Source: Latilactobacillus fragifolii
GTDB taxonomy: Bacteria > Bacillota > Bacilli > Lactobacillales > Lactobacillaceae
Reading direction: 5' to 3'
Length of the DNA: 64,000 nt
Assembly (NCBI RefSeq): GCF_905332535.1
Contig: NZ_CAJOCF010000001.1
Coordinates: 310,001-374,000 of the forward strand
Of the stretch, positions 37,078 to 46,470 are shown piece after piece (the stretch's first letter is position 1; the number at the start of each line of letters is the position of its first letter). The position numbers and the translations under genes are program-made. The notes beneath the pieces were generated by a model. The model was not told where the DNA came from. It ran no database searches and saw only the letters and a list, made by a program, of their open reading frames with translations.

Positions 37078-38514
37078 TTATAGATTACTATCCGTGCTAA
37101 AGTTAAGTGGTGAAAGGTTTGCACTATCCGTAATGAGTTTTGCGGTGAGGCGTTCCATTTCGTGTTGAGCAAGTTGGGCGGCTTTAGCAGACCCCTTGGT
37201 CATCAACATTGTGCGTTGGGACGTATCAGTTTCAGCTGCAATTGCTTGATCAGTTGTAACAATATTTTGGACCATTAAGCTATTGATGTGTTTTTGAGTT
37301 TGCTCTAAGTCTTTGGCAAATTTGGCATAATGGGCATCCACCAAGATTCCAGCCAATTTGTACGTCCAATAGATGGAATCTTTTGAGTAATCCTTTGTCC
37401 CTTTTTGGTAATTAATTGGGACATCGTCGGCCCCCGCATAGAATGGGACGTAGATACTTTGCGCCGTGACCCCCATTGATAACCAATGAATGCCACTAAC
37501 ATCAACTGGTAAGTTAGTCCGCATTTGTAGAATATGCGATTCTTGCGTTTTCGCTAAACTAATTGGCCGGAAAGCATGTTTTTGTTCTGGTGTACCATGA
37601 CCAATCGGATCGTAGATTGTTCCTTCATAGTGCGAGCCTAGAATCCGGGCCACATCTTCAACTTGAATGGGTGCGTCCGCTTGGCGTAAGAAGGGCAGGT
37701 TAAAATCCTGTGGTTGTTGTTTAACAGAAGGCGTCAATAATTTTTGACCGTACCAAACGCGCGGCGTGTTGTAGATGAGATCGCTTTGATCTTTTGTTCC
37801 AAAGATATCGCGGAAGTTAAACGGGGTGTCAGCTTGCCATAAGTGATTATCACGGGCAAAATCTTGAATCCCGTCGGAAGTCATGAACCAATCAGGTTGA
37901 TCAAATTGAACTTCTTGAATTGCGAGTTGGTTGGCAACTACGGCATAACAATTATCAGGAATCCGCTGAGCAACCCAGTGATGGCCACTCCCGATTTCTA
38001 AATACCAGACTTCATCAATATCCGAAAAGAGAATCCCATTACTTTCAGTTGTTCCGTATTCGCTAACGATGGCACCAAGGCGTGCAATACCTTCACGGGC
38101 AGTTTTCACGTAAGGTAACACAACTGTCACCATCGCTTCTTCAGCAATCCCATTTTCGATATAAGGATCAAACCCTAGAACGCGACTATTGCTGTATGCA
38201 CTTTCAGTGGCACTCATGGCGACACCGTATTCATTAATGCCATCTTCTTCGAATAAGCCATATTCATCGGTCCATTCAGGCGTGGCTGTGTATTTAGCGG
38301 CTTCAGGTGGTAAATCGATCGTAAAACCCGTGTCTTTTGAGACAAAGTGGGGCGCAGTCGATAATTTTTGATGAGGATGGATGGTTAAATGCTTAGGCCA
38401 AGCCGCTTGGCTATCTTCGTTGCGTGCAATTAAAGTTGAACCGTCGGCTGTGGCTTTTTTACCAACTAAAACGCTGGTACAGGCCGTCAATTGACGGTAA
38501 AGGGGATCGCTCAT
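37078..38514 (-). CDS. pepD: Dipeptidase, peptidase family C69
   Basis: 478 residues. After a short propeptide the likely N-terminal nucleophile Cys12 is in LTACTSVLVGKKATADGSTLIARNEDS, the C69 signature. ATESAYSNSRVLGFDPYIENGIAEEAMVTVVLPY and WYLEIGSGHHWVAQRIPDN follow. Family members cleave dipeptides in the cytoplasm after self-processing. A GGAGG site precedes the ATG. The gene stands alone. Lactic acid bacteria often carry several paralogs, so the exact PepD subtype is not assigned. Confidence 0.92.
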   Translation of the reverse strand: MSDPLYRQLTACTSVLVGKKATADGSTLIARNEDSQAAWPKHLTIHPHQKLSTAPHFVSKDTGFTIDLPPEAAKYTATPEWTDEYGLFEEDGINEYGVAMSATESAYSNSRVLGFDPYIENGIAEEAMVTVVLPYVKTAREGIARLGAIVSEYGTTESNGILFSDIDEVWYLEIGSGHHWVAQRIPDNCYAVVANQLAIQEVQFDQPDWFMTSDGIQDFARDNHLWQADTPFNFRDIFGTKDQSDLIYNTPRVWYGQKLLTPSVKQQPQDFNLPFLRQADAPIQVEDVARILGSHYEGTIYDPIGHGTPEQKHAFRPISLAKTQESHILQMRTNLPVDVSGIHWLSMGVTAQSIYVPFYAGADDVPINYQKGTKDYSKDSIYWTYKLAGILVDAHYAKFAKDLEQTQKHINSLMVQNIVTTDQAIAAETDTSQRTMLMTKGSAKAAQLAQHEMERLTAKLITDSANLSPLNFSTDSNL

Positions 38515-38647
38515 TATAATGCCTCCATGTATGAATTAATATTAGCTATTATTATACCTTTTTTTAGTTAAAAACACAGTAATTACCATTGCTCAATTGC
38601 GTTAAAACAGGCATAATATAAGTATTCAATTAAAGGAGGCCCACCAT

Positions 38648-38836
38648 ATGCCATTAGTACACATCGATTTAATTGCTGGTCGTAGCCAAGCACAATTAAA
38701 ACAACTCTGTGCAGACGTTACAGAAGCAATCACCAAAAATACAGGCGCACCTGCAGAACACGTACACGTTGTCTTAAACGAAATGCAACCAGACCGTTAC
38801 TCAGTCGGCGGCGTTCTAAAAAGCGACGAAAAATAG
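38648..38836 (+). CDS. 4-oxalocrotonate tautomerase family protein
   Basis: 62 residues, full length for the family. Pro2 would be the N-terminal catalytic base after Met removal (MPLVHIDLIAGRS). A perfect AAAGGAGG site precedes the ATG. The family isomerises enol/keto acids, but in lactobacilli the substrate is not known. No aromatic degradation genes lie near, so a degradation role is unlikely. It is a single gene followed by a terminator. Confidence 0.9.
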   Translation: MPLVHIDLIAGRSQAQLKQLCADVTEAITKNTGAPAEHVHVVLNEMQPDRYSVGGVLKSDEK

Positions 38837-38881
38837 CGTGCGTTTGCCTACTACCATTAAAAAGGCACCTTTAATCCAACG

Positions 38882-38919
38882 AAAAAGCGATTCGACAACT
38901 GTTAGTCGAATCGCTTTTT
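38882..38919. terminator. Bidirectional terminator between tautomerase and HAD phosphatase genes
   Basis: AAAAAGCGATTCGAC pairs with GTCGAATCGCTTTTT. Confidence 0.93.
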
Positions 38920-38921
38920 GA

Positions 38922-39728
38922 TTAATCCATTTTAAAATATTGCCGTAAATAATTGGCGACGCCATCTTGGGCATTGGTCAGTGGGGTGATGTCGTCTGCA
39001 ATCGCCTTGATCGGGGCAATCGCATTTTGCATCGCAACCCCGATACCGGCATAGGCTAACATATCCAAATCATTACTTTCATCACCAAAGGCAATGATAT
39101 CTGATTGATCAATGTCATAGTGGGCTGCTAGTTTAGCAAGGCCGGTCGCTTTGTGAATCCCATGTTGGACAATTTCCAAGACGCTAGCGGGCCCGCCCCA
39201 AGTGTTGACAGAAACATCGGGAAATTGGCGTAGAATTTCTGCACGCAATGCATTTCGATCAGCACGTTCAACGAAAACCGTCACAGCAGCTGGGTCTTGC
39301 CGAAGAGATTCGCGGGTTAAAATTTCATCAGATTTCAACGTTGTGGGGAAGAAAGAAAACGTGTTGGCATAAGCTTGATCAGCTAAAAACATCGTTTTAC
39401 CTTCGGCAGCAATCATTTGAATCTTGAAGCGCGCTTTTAGTTGGAAGAGACTGAAGACAATGTCTTTATTAATCGTATATTGATATTCGCCGGCCCAGGC
39501 TTGTCCTGGGATGTGCATCAGCGCCCCATTAAAGTTGACCATTGGTGATGTTAAGCCTAATTGGTGGTAAAAAGGTTCACTTAAGCGATTGGGGCGCCCG
39601 GTGACAATACTGACAATATGGCCAGCGTTTTGTAACTCGGTTAATGTTTGTTGCGTTTTAAGCGTCATTTGCGCATTTGAATTGAGGGTCGTCCCATCTA
39701 AATCCAATGCAATCAATTTTTGATGCAT
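38922..39728 (-). CDS. Cof-type HAD-superfamily phosphatase
   Basis: 268 residues. HAD motif I is LIALDLDGTTLNSNAQ (about 5-20), motif II IVTGR, and motifs III/IV are in HKATGLAKLAAHYDI and IIAFGDESNDLDMLAYAGIGVAMQNA, with a C2B-type cap between. These enzymes hydrolyse sugar phosphates or other phosphoesters in the cytoplasm; the substrate is not predictable. AAGGAGG precedes the ATG. It is a lone gene. Confidence 0.93.
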   Translation of the reverse strand: MHQKLIALDLDGTTLNSNAQMTLKTQQTLTELQNAGHIVSIVTGRPNRLSEPFYHQLGLTSPMVNFNGALMHIPGQAWAGEYQYTINKDIVFSLFQLKARFKIQMIAAEGKTMFLADQAYANTFSFFPTTLKSDEILTRESLRQDPAAVTVFVERADRNALRAEILRQFPDVSVNTWGGPASVLEIVQHGIHKATGLAKLAAHYDIDQSDIIAFGDESNDLDMLAYAGIGVAMQNAIAPIKAIADDITPLTNAQDGVANYLRQYFKMD

Positions 39729-39878
39729 AACAGCGCCTCCTTTTAAAAACGTGTTTTATTAACACGATATGTCTTTTTATTCTAGGGGTTATGCGGATTG
39801 TTGTCAATGATCGTCAGTTGTAACTAGGCGGTTCAACCAGTATAATAGAGCTATTAGAGTGACCAGGAGGCAGGACAC

Positions 39879-40214
39879 ATGGTAGACCAACCACAAGACG
39901 ATGCAGCAATTGAAGACTTAAAAGAGCGGATTTTAGCCGCGCTTGAGACCGTTATTGACCCGGAACTCGGGATTGACATTGTGAATCTCGGCTTGGTTTA
40001 CGGGTTAAACCTCGACGAGAATGGCTTATGTACAATTGATATGACCCTCACAACGATGGGCTGCCCATTAACTGATGTTTTAACGGATTCGATTCATCAA
40101 GCGATGGCTAAAATTCCAGAAGTCAACGCAGTCAAAGTCAACCTTGTCTGGTACCCAGCGTGGGATACCAGCAAGATGTCCCGTTATGCCCGGATTGCGC
40201 TTGGCATACGGTAA
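39879..40214 (+). CDS. MIP18/DUF59 family protein (SufT-like)
   Basis: 111 residues with the DUF59 blocks LETVIDPELGIDIVNLGLVYGL (about 24-45) and DMTLTTMGCPLTDVL, the latter with the conserved Cys. This family helps iron-sulfur cluster maturation (SufT/PaaD-like), though a specific target is not known here. No suf genes are in this window. AGGAGG precedes the ATG. The methyltransferase-like gene follows 77 bases later. Confidence 0.9.
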   Translation: MVDQPQDDAAIEDLKERILAALETVIDPELGIDIVNLGLVYGLNLDENGLCTIDMTLTTMGCPLTDVLTDSIHQAMAKIPEVNAVKVNLVWYPAWDTSKMSRYARIALGIR

Positions 40215-40291
40215 ACTGTTAGTCCAGCTTTCCAATCGGGAAGGTTGAGCTAATCGCTTAAGAGAAACTTATATTAGAAATGGAATCCAAT

Positions 40292-41074
40292 ATGATACAG
40301 TTAAGTTATCCGGAAAAATTACGCCAGAGCCACCTTTTTTTCGCAACCGTTCCGGCTATTCACCATCAGATTCAGGCCGTTCTAGTTAGTTTGGACCTGA
40401 TTGAACAGGGCGGCTTGCCCACGCATAATTTGCCCGTTTTAGGGATTGATGAATCTTTATATTTAGAAATATTACTGCAAGCTGAACAGGGGGCTTTTGC
40501 GCCTGTTAATGTGACTGAGGTGCAACGGCAATTACGGATAATCGACCATTTACTACGCAATTACCGTGAGTACTTACAAAATCGCTTTGGCATGTGGGCC
40601 TATATCACCACAGATTTAACGGCGGCAATTGCCCGTGAATTTCCCAATTGGCATTTTTTAGAAGTAATGGCTGGTAACGGCTATTTAAGCGCTGGTTTAC
40701 GCCAGGCAGGCGCTGATGTGATTTGTACTGATAGTTTAGCCTGGACTGCTGAAAATGAAACCGGGCGCCAACTAATCACACCAGTAAAAACCCTTGATGC
40801 CAACCAGGCACTCAACCGCTACGGCGCGCATGTTGATGCCATCTTAATGTCCTGGTCACCAAATGGTGTACCAGTCGATTATGAGCTGTTGCAACAACTC
40901 CGTAAAATGCCTAAGCCGCCCGTTTTATTATGTTTAGGCGAGCGTTTTGGTGCCACGAATAGCCACGCTTTTTGGACGGCAGCCCATTATCACAACGATG
41001 CTCGTTTATCACGGATTAACCGCTACTTACGCCCGTTTGATTTAATGCGTGATCGGTTTTACTGGATTCAATAG
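40292..41074 (+). CDS. SAM-dependent methyltransferase-like protein
   Basis: 260 residues from the ATG at 40292 (a TGGA lies 8 bases upstream; an ATG at 40280 is an alternative). The N-terminal 120 residues are helical and unassigned. A Rossmann SAM motif, WHFLEVMAGNGYLSAGLRQAGADVICTDS, begins at about residue 120, and an acidic strand, VDAILMSWSPNGVP, corresponds to motif IV. The target is unknown. The following membrane protein gene starts 23 bases downstream, so they may be co-transcribed. Confidence 0.75.
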   Translation: MIQLSYPEKLRQSHLFFATVPAIHHQIQAVLVSLDLIEQGGLPTHNLPVLGIDESLYLEILLQAEQGAFAPVNVTEVQRQLRIIDHLLRNYREYLQNRFGMWAYITTDLTAAIAREFPNWHFLEVMAGNGYLSAGLRQAGADVICTDSLAWTAENETGRQLITPVKTLDANQALNRYGAHVDAILMSWSPNGVPVDYELLQQLRKMPKPPVLLCLGERFGATNSHAFWTAAHYHNDARLSRINRYLRPFDLMRDRFYWIQ

Positions 41075-41097
41075 TCTGCTTTAAAGGAGGGCCCACT

Positions 41098-42069
41098 GTG
41101 CGCCTGAAAAAAATAATATTAGATTGCTTACTGGTTGGTTTAACGGTTTTAGGCCTATTGACGATTAGCCAACGTGCGAAAACCAACTATAGTCAACGTC
41201 TAAATCATAATAGTTTATCAGAAAACGCTGTGATTTTTAACGCTAAGAATCAGCAATCAATTCAAAAAACGATTCAAAAAATTGATGCAGCCAAATTAAC
41301 GCATTTTCAAATTCAATTCAACGTTAATTCGCGGTTTTCATATGTCTATGCGAAAGGGAAACTATCGAGTGTCCCGTTAAAAGACGGCCGGTTCTTCACA
41401 AGTTACGACTTTAAATCTCAGGTTCCAGTGGTGGTGGTGGGCCAGTCACGGCTTAGTGAGCTCTATAAACCGGCTAGTCAAGCCTACTACCAAGATCATG
41501 GCCGCTACTTATCTGTAATTGGCGTTGTCGGCACTAACCAGACAACCACGCTTGATCAGCATATTTTTGTATCAACTTCGCCAGAATTTGTCTTAAACGA
41601 TCGCCCCCTCAATCAAGTCACGGTGTTGGTTGATGATCCACAGATGAGAGCGCACATGAAAACTTATCAGAAAATTTTCAAAACGACCAAGCACAGTTAT
41701 CTAACACCGAAAAGCACCCCATTAGTTGGGGTTAACTGGCTCCGTCAAAATGCGGGGATGATGGCGGTGATTGCGGTACTCGTGATTATCGCAGCTGGTT
41801 TTGCTTATTTATTTAGCCAAGTCGTCAATGGCTATCAGGCACAAAAAGGGCTCAGCACTGGTTTATACCGTAAATTTCGCACTGCGCAAACACAGATTTT
41901 TGCACTACATCTGGTCGTTAGCTCAATAATCGGCTTTGCCATTGGTAGTTGGTTTTTCTATCTGACAGCGCGCATGGTCATTTTCGCTAGCCTAATGGTG
42001 ATTGATTTTCTCTTAGTTGGCCTTTTCTACTATTTAGTTCCGAAACGATATTTTCAAAAAACGGTTTAG
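41098..42069 (+). CDS. FtsX/MacB-like membrane protein of unknown function
   Basis: 323 residues from a GTG preceded by AAAGGAGG. One N-terminal membrane helix (about 7-24) is followed by a 190-residue extracytoplasmic part, then three helices (about 217-240, 262-285, 288-310). This 1+3 layout, with a large first extracellular domain, is that of FtsX/MacB-type ABC permeases, but sequence similarity is weak and no ATPase gene lies beside it. It could be an unpartnered permease or an unrelated protein with the same shape. Confidence 0.6.
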   Translation: MRLKKIILDCLLVGLTVLGLLTISQRAKTNYSQRLNHNSLSENAVIFNAKNQQSIQKTIQKIDAAKLTHFQIQFNVNSRFSYVYAKGKLSSVPLKDGRFFTSYDFKSQVPVVVVGQSRLSELYKPASQAYYQDHGRYLSVIGVVGTNQTTTLDQHIFVSTSPEFVLNDRPLNQVTVLVDDPQMRAHMKTYQKIFKTTKHSYLTPKSTPLVGVNWLRQNAGMMAVIAVLVIIAAGFAYLFSQVVNGYQAQKGLSTGLYRKFRTAQTQIFALHLVVSSIIGFAIGSWFFYLTARMVIFASLMVIDFLLVGLFYYLVPKRYFQKTV

Positions 42070-42095
42070 TCATTAGATTGACTAAACCGTTTTTT
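42057..42095 (+). terminator. Terminator after the FtsX-like gene
   Basis: AAAACGGTTTAGTC pairs with GACTAAACCGTTTT, followed by T-run. Confidence 0.93.
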
Positions 42096-42107
42096 GATGA
42101 TTTTTGG

Positions 42108-42151
42108 GTAAAAATAAAGCCCCGATCGGCGTAACACTTCGATCGAGGCTT
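42108..42151 (-). terminator. Terminator of the mevalonate operon
   Basis: On the minus strand, AAGCCTCGATCG pairs with CGATCGGGGCTT and is followed by TATTTTT. It lies just after fni. Confidence 0.85.
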
Positions 42152-42161
42152 GACGATTTAA

Positions 42162-43211
42162 TTAAATTGTTATATGCCGTTCATTTAAGTAATGCCGTAG
42201 TTCAGGGGAAAGGATAATTGGCACGCTTTGGAGGGCTTGAATGTCACGCGCGCCAAGCATTGCCATAATCGCTTGAATCTGTGCTTGCCAAGTTAAAAGA
42301 TTTTCGGCCATTTGTGTTGGTCCTTCTTTTAAAACCATGTGCAAGAATTGACCGGAAATTCCGACGGCACTTGCGCCAAGCCGAAGTGCTTTGATGATAT
42401 CTAAGGGGTTGCGAATCCCACCGGAAGCAAGGATATTGACGTCATTTTGAAAAGCCCGTGATTCAAAGAGCGATTCGACCGTTGATTGGCCCCAATCAGC
42501 TAAGTAAGCGTAGGCTTTATCATGACGCCGTTCGTTTTCAATCGTGACAAAATTAGTGCCGCCCCGTCCAGAAACATCGATGTATTTAACCCCGATTTGC
42601 TTAAGTTGAGCGATGGTATCGACACTCATCCCAAAACCAACTTCCTTCACAATAACGGGCACCCCAACATTGGCCACAATGTTAGCAATCTCGTCTAGCC
42701 AGTAGAAATCTTGTTCACCTTCGGGCATGACAATTTCTTGAGGGGTATTGACGTGAATTTCCAAAGCATTGGCCTGCGTCATTGCAACAGCTTGCTTGGC
42801 AACCCGTAAATCATTACCAGCACCAATATTGGCGAGTACGAAACCGTGCGGATTAAACTCCCGAATCACGCTAAACGTATCCGCGAGTGACGGATCTTTA
42901 ATCGCCACCGATTGGGACCCAGTTGCCATTGGTAGGTTGGTAATTTGGGCGACTTGCGCTAATTGCGCGTTAATCTTTTTCGTCTGCTGACTACCACCAG
43001 TCATGCCGTTGATATAAAAGGGACTAGCCCAATTAGTACCGGCAAAATCGGTACTGATATCCACATCAGCTACCGCAATTTCGGGTAAGCTTTGATGGAT
43101 AAACCGAATGCCGTCAAAGTCATTGGTGGTATCATCATGCCGGAATTTCTCCGCTAAAAATACATGTTCATCTTTCCGATGAGATTGAATGGATTGTTTG
43201 GGTTTGACCAT
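42162..43211 (-). CDS. fni: Type 2 isopentenyl-diphosphate delta-isomerase
   Basis: 349 residues. It is an FMN enzyme of the type 2 family: RKDEHVFLAEKF, the NGMTGGS stretch, MATGSQSVAIKDPS, VNTPQEIVMPEGEQDF, VIVKEVGFGMS, DVSGRGGTNFVTIEN and ILASGGIRNPLDIIKALRLGASAVGIS. It interconverts IPP and DMAPP. It is the last gene of the four-gene mevalonate operon, 10 bases after pmk (or its TTG start). Confidence 0.96.
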   Translation of the reverse strand: MVKPKQSIQSHRKDEHVFLAEKFRHDDTTNDFDGIRFIHQSLPEIAVADVDISTDFAGTNWASPFYINGMTGGSQQTKKINAQLAQVAQITNLPMATGSQSVAIKDPSLADTFSVIREFNPHGFVLANIGAGNDLRVAKQAVAMTQANALEIHVNTPQEIVMPEGEQDFYWLDEIANIVANVGVPVIVKEVGFGMSVDTIAQLKQIGVKYIDVSGRGGTNFVTIENERRHDKAYAYLADWGQSTVESLFESRAFQNDVNILASGGIRNPLDIIKALRLGASAVGISGQFLHMVLKEGPTQMAENLLTWQAQIQAIMAMLGARDIQALQSVPIILSPELRHYLNERHITI

Positions 43212-43221
43212 GGATAAGCTC

Positions 43222-44292
43222 CTAATCTACGAGGTGAACTGCTAGGTTCAATCGTTCAATTTGATTGGCCCGCCATTGTTCAAAGAGGGCCTCTGTTTTA
43301 ATGGCGCGATCAATAATGACAATCCCACAATCACCGCCGCCAGCGCCCGATGTTTTGGCGGCACCGCCGATTGCTTCAGCTAATGCCCCCATTTTTTGTA
43401 AAATAGGCGTTTCAATAGCGACCTGACTGAAGTGAGCGAGATCTTTTAAAATCGCCCGATTATGTCTTAATTCTGTTTGAATTTGGGCTAAATCATTGCG
43501 GCGGAAACCTTCTATCATTGCTTCTAAGCACGCTTTGCTAGCAGCCAGGAAGTTTTGATAAGCAGCTTGCTGTTCTGTTTTGGCGAGCGCAATTTTATCC
43601 ACCAGGTGTGAAGTCGAAGCGGGCGAACCCGTCCAACCAATCAAGAGCGATAACTCAGCCGGTGGTGTTAGCAATTCGATTGAAAGGCTAGGCCAAGGCA
43701 TCTCGAGCAACTGTTTTAGACTAACAGTTGGCCGAATATCAGCAAGCCATTGTTTATCAAATGACCGATAGGCAATCCAGCCTCCAAAAACACTAGCCGC
43801 AATGTCCCCAAGAGACCCATTGCCTTGCACATCTAAATGCGCGATAGCAGCGAGTTTATACAATTGATCGTTTGATAATGATAATTCATAAAAGGCGCAC
43901 AGGGCCTTAACGGTTGCGACAGTTACGGCGGCCGAACTGCCTAAGCCATATTTTTTACCGTCAGCAGAGTCTAAATCACTATTCACCCGTAAGTGGTAGA
44001 CGCGCAGTGTCTTACCCGCTTGACGTGCATATTGTTCCGTTAAACGAATCGCGGACAAAATATAATGGAAGGGATTATCACGGTTATCAAAAACCATTTC
44101 ATCACCTTGTCGTTGCCAATAAAGGGAATTTTCTTGGTATTGTTTTGATACAATACTCCCATATTCATGACTCTCTTCAATCGTAACTGTCACAAATTGA
44201 TTCAAAGCCACGATAATAGCCGGAAAACCTGTTTCTACTACTGCGTATTCGCCAGCAATATATAGTTTTCCGGGCGCTTTAGCCGTTATCAA
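43222..44292 (-). CDS. mvaK2: Phosphomevalonate kinase
   Basis: 356 residues from a TTG at 44292, spaced 9 bases from AAAGG; a GTG at 44310 is the alternative. GHMP kinase features: the start ITAKAPGKLYIAGEYAVVE, the ATP loop KKYGLGSSAAVTVATVKAL, and the C-terminal GAAKTSGAGGGDCGIVI. It phosphorylates mevalonate 5-phosphate to the diphosphate. It follows mvaD with about 20-36 bases in the operon. Confidence 0.95.
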   Translation of the reverse strand: MITAKAPGKLYIAGEYAVVETGFPAIIVALNQFVTVTIEESHEYGSIVSKQYQENSLYWQRQGDEMVFDNRDNPFHYILSAIRLTEQYARQAGKTLRVYHLRVNSDLDSADGKKYGLGSSAAVTVATVKALCAFYELSLSNDQLYKLAAIAHLDVQGNGSLGDIAASVFGGWIAYRSFDKQWLADIRPTVSLKQLLEMPWPSLSIELLTPPAELSLLIGWTGSPASTSHLVDKIALAKTEQQAAYQNFLAASKACLEAMIEGFRRNDLAQIQTELRHNRAILKDLAHFSQVAIETPILQKMGALAEAIGGAAKTSGAGGGDCGIVIIDRAIKTEALFEQWRANQIERLNLAVHLVD

Positions 44293-44328
44293 ACCATCAG
44301 AACCTTTCACGTTTAACTTAAATTTGTA

Positions 44329-45303
44329 TTATCGATAACTGACACCAGGTCCTGGTTTAGCAACAAGGAGTTGTTCAGGACTGAAATAGGGCGCAAGCGC
44401 CGCTAAAATCTGTGGTGTTTCTCGGCTGGTACAGATGACCTTCACGTTAGGACCAGCATCCATAGTATAATAGCAAGAAACACCCTGTTGGCGCAAGGTC
44501 TGGACGATTTTAATTGCTTGTAGCGTTTCTGGTTCAAAATAGGTGAAAGGTGGGACAGCACTAAGGGTTGTCGCATGCATTTGCATGGCACTTTGTTCTG
44601 CTAATTGACCGACTAAATTTATATCTTTCTTAACGATTGCGGCTTTCATTTCTGGAATTGCGGCTTGAGCAGTTTCCACCCATGCTGGGTAGTAAGGTGA
44701 CGTCGCAACTGTCTTGGCCATCCCATCACGGCTGGCGATGGCTTTTTGACGGTCATTCAAAACAATTGCAATCATCTGAATGTCCCAATCCACAGTTTCT
44801 TGAACCGGAACGGCGTACGAATCCCAATCATGATGTCCACGTTGCCATTCAACGAAACCACCATAAATCGAGCGGGTAGCAGAGCCAGAACCACGGCGGG
44901 CTAATCTAGAAAGATCCCGATCGTTAAGTTCAAGCCCCGCAGCACGGCTCCCTGCAGCAGCTAAGGCAGCATAACCAGAAGCAGATGAGGCTAATCCCGC
45001 GGCATTAGGGACGTGATTGATGGTTGTCACAGCAGCAAATAAAGGCAGGTGCGCTTGTTTCCGAATTAAATCGAGAAACTGACTCATCTGCGTGCTTGTT
45101 TTATCATCCGCAGGGGCCCCATTAAAGGTAATTTGGTCGGCAGTCAAATCGGTTGAAAAACGAACCGTTGTATCCGTATAAAAATGATCTAAAGTCATTG
45201 ACAAACTACTGTTATACGGAAGGATAAGGGCTGAATCGCGCTTACCCCAATATTTAATCAGCGCAATATTCGTATGTGCTCTGGCTGTAACTGATTGTCC
45301 CAT
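44329..45303 (-). CDS. mvaD: Diphosphomevalonate decarboxylase
   Basis: 324 residues with ARAHTNIALIKYWGKRD at the start, NHVPNAAGLASSASGYAALAAA as the GHMP loop, and RRGSGSATRSIYGGFVEWQRG, all diagnostic of the enzyme. It uses ATP to make isopentenyl diphosphate. AGGAG precedes the ATG. It is the second gene, 30 bases after mevalonate kinase. Confidence 0.97.
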   Translation of the reverse strand: MGQSVTARAHTNIALIKYWGKRDSALILPYNSSLSMTLDHFYTDTTVRFSTDLTADQITFNGAPADDKTSTQMSQFLDLIRKQAHLPLFAAVTTINHVPNAAGLASSASGYAALAAAGSRAAGLELNDRDLSRLARRGSGSATRSIYGGFVEWQRGHHDWDSYAVPVQETVDWDIQMIAIVLNDRQKAIASRDGMAKTVATSPYYPAWVETAQAAIPEMKAAIVKKDINLVGQLAEQSAMQMHATTLSAVPPFTYFEPETLQAIKIVQTLRQQGVSCYYTMDAGPNVKVICTSRETPQILAALAPYFSPEQLLVAKPGPGVSYR

Positions 45304-45333
45304 AGTGATAGCTCCTAATCATTAGTGTTTTTG

Positions 45334-46272
45334 TTAAAGTGCATGTAGCGGTTGAATCCAAGTTTTAATTGCCCCTGCTGCTGATAGAGCTTGTGCCAAA
45401 TGCTCCGCAGCACTTTGCGTAGCGGCTAAGGCGATGATGCAGCCACCGCGGCCACCACCAGTTAACTTTGTCCCCAAACTACCGTTTTGATTAGCCACAT
45501 CAATCAAATGATCGACACGGGCATTGCTAACACCGAGTGCCCGTAAATCAAGTTGCGCAAGACTAAGGTTAGTGCCAAGGGCCGTTAATTCGTTTTGCGC
45601 GATGTTTGTTGCGACTTGTTGGGTTAATTGGCCCAAATGATCAATCAAGGGTTGAGTTTGTTCCGGGTTAGACATCATTTGATTCTGAACGCTTTTGACG
45701 GCGGCACCGGTTTGTCCCTTTTGCCCGCTATCAGCGATGACAAGATAGCCTTTTAAATTAATTGGAAGTGGTTGAAGGGGCTGCCCTTTTACAAACCATA
45801 ATGGGGTAGTAGCCCCAGTCGTGGCCGCATCAATGCCACTTGGATTGCCATGGATTAAATTTTCGGAAAACGCAGCTAGCTTTAGCAGCCGTTTTTGACT
45901 GAGCTCTTGGTGGTAGGTCGCAAATAATGCCCGAATAATGGCGACTGCGGTTGCGGCTGAAGAGCCCATCCCGCGTTCGGGCGGTAAATCACTTTCAATC
46001 ATTAATTCAAAGGGGGTTAAATTCGGATCTAACAAGTGCCATAACTGTTCAATCAACCGGCGAATGCCTTGCATCTGACCGACCGCTTGTTCTAGAGGAC
46101 CATTATAATAGGTACTCTTAATCTGTGGTGTCTGGAGCGTTGGATCGAGTGTTACGGTTACTTGCGCTTGGACCGCAAAAATGGGGAGGGCAATCGCAGG
46201 TTGTCCATAAACGACCGCATGTTCCCCAATTAAAATAATTTTCGCATGACTTTGGCCAACACCAGTCTGCAT
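45334..46272 (-). CDS. mvaK1: Mevalonate kinase
   Basis: 312 residues from the ATG at 46272, with AAGGGTG upstream; a longer frame up to 46356 lacks a ribosome site. The GHMP features are SHAKIILIGEHAVVYGQPAIALP, LPPERGMGSSAATAVAIIRAL and LTGGGRGGCIIAL. It makes mevalonate 5-phosphate, the first kinase step. It is the first gene of the operon mvaK1-mvaD-mvaK2-fni. The upstream enzymes (HMG-CoA synthase and reductase) are not in the window. Confidence 0.96.
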   Translation of the reverse strand: MQTGVGQSHAKIILIGEHAVVYGQPAIALPIFAVQAQVTVTLDPTLQTPQIKSTYYNGPLEQAVGQMQGIRRLIEQLWHLLDPNLTPFELMIESDLPPERGMGSSAATAVAIIRALFATYHQELSQKRLLKLAAFSENLIHGNPSGIDAATTGATTPLWFVKGQPLQPLPINLKGYLVIADSGQKGQTGAAVKSVQNQMMSNPEQTQPLIDHLGQLTQQVATNIAQNELTALGTNLSLAQLDLRALGVSNARVDHLIDVANQNGSLGTKLTGGGRGGCIIALAATQSAAEHLAQALSAAGAIKTWIQPLHAL

Positions 46273-46470
46273 ACAATCACCCTTAATCTCTTTTTCTGAC
46301 TTGAAGATACCCTTACTACTATACTGCAAAACAAAAATGACCGCCACATAAATCAAATTGGGTACAGGTTAATCGGTTTGGCATCATTCCCGCCATTTAC
46401 CGACTCACCGGATTTTATCCCAACCACTTGCTGATCTATGGTAAAATGACGCCAAAGGAGTGTGGGCACC

